From contig NZ_BLAY01000004.1 in assembly GCF_020521235.1 (NCBI RefSeq), positions 31,224-95,223 on the forward strand: 64,000 nt of DNA, in the 5' to 3' direction. Positions within the stretch are counted from its first letter, which is position 1. Each line of letters opens with the position of its first letter. This DNA is from Microseira wollei NIES-4236. GTDB lineage: Bacteria; Cyanobacteriota; Cyanobacteriia; Cyanobacteriales; Aerosakkonemataceae. Positions 62,859-64,000 of this stretch are shown in pieces. The notes beneath the pieces were generated by a model, which searched no databases, had not been told where the DNA came from, and saw only the letters and a program-made list of their open reading frames with translations. The position numbers were made by a program, and so were the translations under genes.

Positions 62859-64000
62859 ATGCTTGAACTAAATGGATACCAGATACTAGAAAAAATTTAT
62901 ACTAGCCCGAAGCGAATTTTATACCGAGGGCTGCGGATATCGGATGGACAGCCTGTAATTCTCAAATGCCTAATCTCCGAGTATCCCACACCCGCAGACA
63001 TAGCTTGTCTGCAACATGAATATGAAGTTACCAAAAATCTGGAAATATCCGGGATAGTCAAACCCCTGGAATTGTTAAATGTCAACTCTCGTCCTGTCCT
63101 GGTTTTAGATGATTTTGGCGCTATCTCCCTCAAAGAGTATCTAACTAATCACCAACTCAATTTAAGAGAATTTCTTATGGGGGAATTGCACCGACACCAA
63201 CTCGTTCATAATGATATTAAACCAGGCAATATTTTGCTCGTTCCTCTCACTCTAGAAGTAAAAATTACCGACTTGGCGTTAGCTTCCCCAATGGCAGCAG
63301 AAGAAACAAATACTATATGGGAAGGCACTTTAGCTTATATATCTCCAGAAGCAACGGGGCGGATGAATCGCACGATTGATTATCGCACCGATTTTTACTC
63401 GTTGGGGGTGACTTTTTATGAAATGCTAACTGGGAAGTTACCTTACGATACACAAGATACAATCGAGTTAATTCACAGTCATATTGCCAGAATTCCGGTT
63501 GAACCCCAAGTCCTGAATTCAGAAATTACAACGGTTTTATCTGATTTGGTGATGAAGTTACTCGCCAAAGATCCAGGAGATAGATATCAAAGTGCTTTTG
63601 GGATTAAGTCAGATTTAGAACATTGTCGCACTCAGCTTGAACAAAATGGTTATATTGATAATTTTCCTCTAGCCGAACGTGATTTTTATGGAAAGTTGCA
63701 AATTCCGCAAAAACTTTACGGAAGAGAACGAGAATTAGCCCAATTATTTGCAGCTTTTGAACGAGTTTGTGCTGGGGCGACGCAGATGGTGCTAGTAACT
63801 GGATATTCTGGTATTGGCAAGTCTGCTTTAGTGCGAGAAGTACAAAAGCTAAGATTGCATGGCACTAAGATCGGCGAGGCAGAGCCTCTACAATCTGGCT
63901 CCCAGGCTGATCCTGGGAGCGAGTCAGGGAGGCTCTGCCTCGAGTCTTCTAAGATAAGCGAGGCAGAGCCTCTACAATCTGGCTCCCAGGCTGATCCTGG
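62859..64000 (+). CDS. Trifunctional Ser/Thr kinase / AAA ATPase / histidine-kinase type protein, 3' end outside window
   Basis: The first 380 residues of a very large signalling protein. A PknB-like kinase domain has the VAIK-equivalent VILKCL, the catalytic loop HNDIKPGN (HRD replaced by HND) and DLALA where DFG is expected; the stretch before the catalytic loop (LREFLMGELHRHQ) looks about 12 residues short. EGTLAYISPEATGRMNR is the P+1 loop. An AAA ATPase follows with YGRERELAQL and GYSGIGKSALVREV (Walker A). Then repeat-derived residues (GEAEPLQSGSQADPG) interrupt the domain in frame. In intact relatives GAF and histidine-kinase domains follow. Start set by AAGGG and ATG at 62859. Confidence 0.82.
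   Translation, partial: MLELNGYQILEKIYTSPKRILYRGLRISDGQPVILKCLISEYPTPADIACLQHEYEVTKNLEISGIVKPLELLNVNSRPVLVLDDFGAISLKEYLTNHQLNLREFLMGELHRHQLVHNDIKPGNILLVPLTLEVKITDLALASPMAAEETNTIWEGTLAYISPEATGRMNRTIDYRTDFYSLGVTFYEMLTGKLPYDTQDTIELIHSHIARIPVEPQVLNSEITTVLSDLVMKLLAKDPGDRYQSAFGIKSDLEHCRTQLEQNGYIDNFPLAERDFYGKLQIPQKLYGRERELAQLFAAFERVCAGATQMVLVTGYSGIGKSALVREVQKLRLHGTKIGEAEPLQSGSQADPGSESGRLCLESSKISEAEPLQSGSQADP
63874..64000 (+). repeat. Palindromic repeats in the AAA domain coding sequence
   Basis: A 43-bp unit at 63874-63916 recurs at 63958-64000, period 84 bp. Each contains GAGGCAGAGCCTC and CTCCCAGGCTGATCCTGGG palindromes. 84 is a multiple of three, so the frame stays open to the window edge. Confidence 0.9.

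Overview
The window looks like chromosome of a filamentous cyanobacterium of the Oscillatoria/Microcoleus type. Evidence: the HIP1 octamer GCGATCGC and its core are everywhere, heptanucleotide tandem repeats (CAATTAG, CAATTAC, CTGAAAT types) fill intergenic gaps, and the gene set is cyanobacterial (minCDE, MiaE, a ComFB-family protein, a CYP110-like P450, large Ser/Thr kinase-AAA signalling proteins, orthocaspase and CHAT proteins). This assignment is inference from gene content; no rRNA or tRNA gene was seen.

Layout. 0-4 kb: the tail of an IS200/IS605 TnpB gene whose right end has cut off the C terminus of a UGT-type glycosyltransferase, then a P450. 4-9.4 kb: a transketolase/phosphoketolase-superfamily enzyme, a two-TM protein of unknown function (two paralogs lie at 26-28 kb), a BrnT-type toxin-antitoxin pair in which both genes carry a nonsense codon, an RNase-H-fold protein, and an overlapping DUF4926/DUF6883 pair. 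9.7-31.7 kb: a large surface-polysaccharide region with three Gfo/Idh/MocA oxidoreductases, a DegT-type aminotransferase, a hexapeptide acetyltransferase, GT2, GT4 and GT39-like glycosyltransferases, an FAD-dependent sugar-mutase-like protein, a methyltransferase and a polysaccharide deacetylase. The oxidoreductase/aminotransferase/acetyltransferase trio at 15.4-18.5 kb resembles the set that makes acetamido sugars. 32-34 kb: minC, minD, minE. 35.8-40.1 kb: a second compact sugar-modification operon behind an almost perfect sigma70-type promoter. 40.6-52.4 kb: housekeeping genes (comFB-like, GNAT, miaE, phosphatase, radC, P-type Ca2+-ATPase, recF) around a ruined GAF-histidine kinase. 52.4-64 kb: WD40 relics, an orthocaspase-hydrolase and a TPR-CHAT protease-like gene (both broken), a cassette of wall-active or carbohydrate-binding proteins without signal peptides (M15, LysM-CAP, ricin-type lectin, LysM-3D, half a GH19 chitinase), and the start of a trifunctional Ser/Thr kinase.

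Three themes recur. First, mobile DNA: at least five IS200/IS605 TnpB relics, one IS630-type relic, and a family of 89-264 bp elements with CAGGACTTACGC-type inverted ends whose 5-bp target duplications can be read directly; one copy interrupts a glycosyltransferase gene. Second, gene decay by single in-frame stop codons: many reading frames are otherwise intact but interrupted by TAA, TAG or TGA, especially at 53-60 kb. Third, repeats colonising gene edges and coding sequence: heptamer arrays supply stop codons or abut start codons, a 5 x 36-bp array sits inside a kinase gene, and palindromic repeats sit in frame in the terminal AAA domain.

The most interesting candidate system is the minus-strand block 53.6-62.3 kb, where signal-peptide-less wall-active modules lie directly upstream of two caspase-fold genes.
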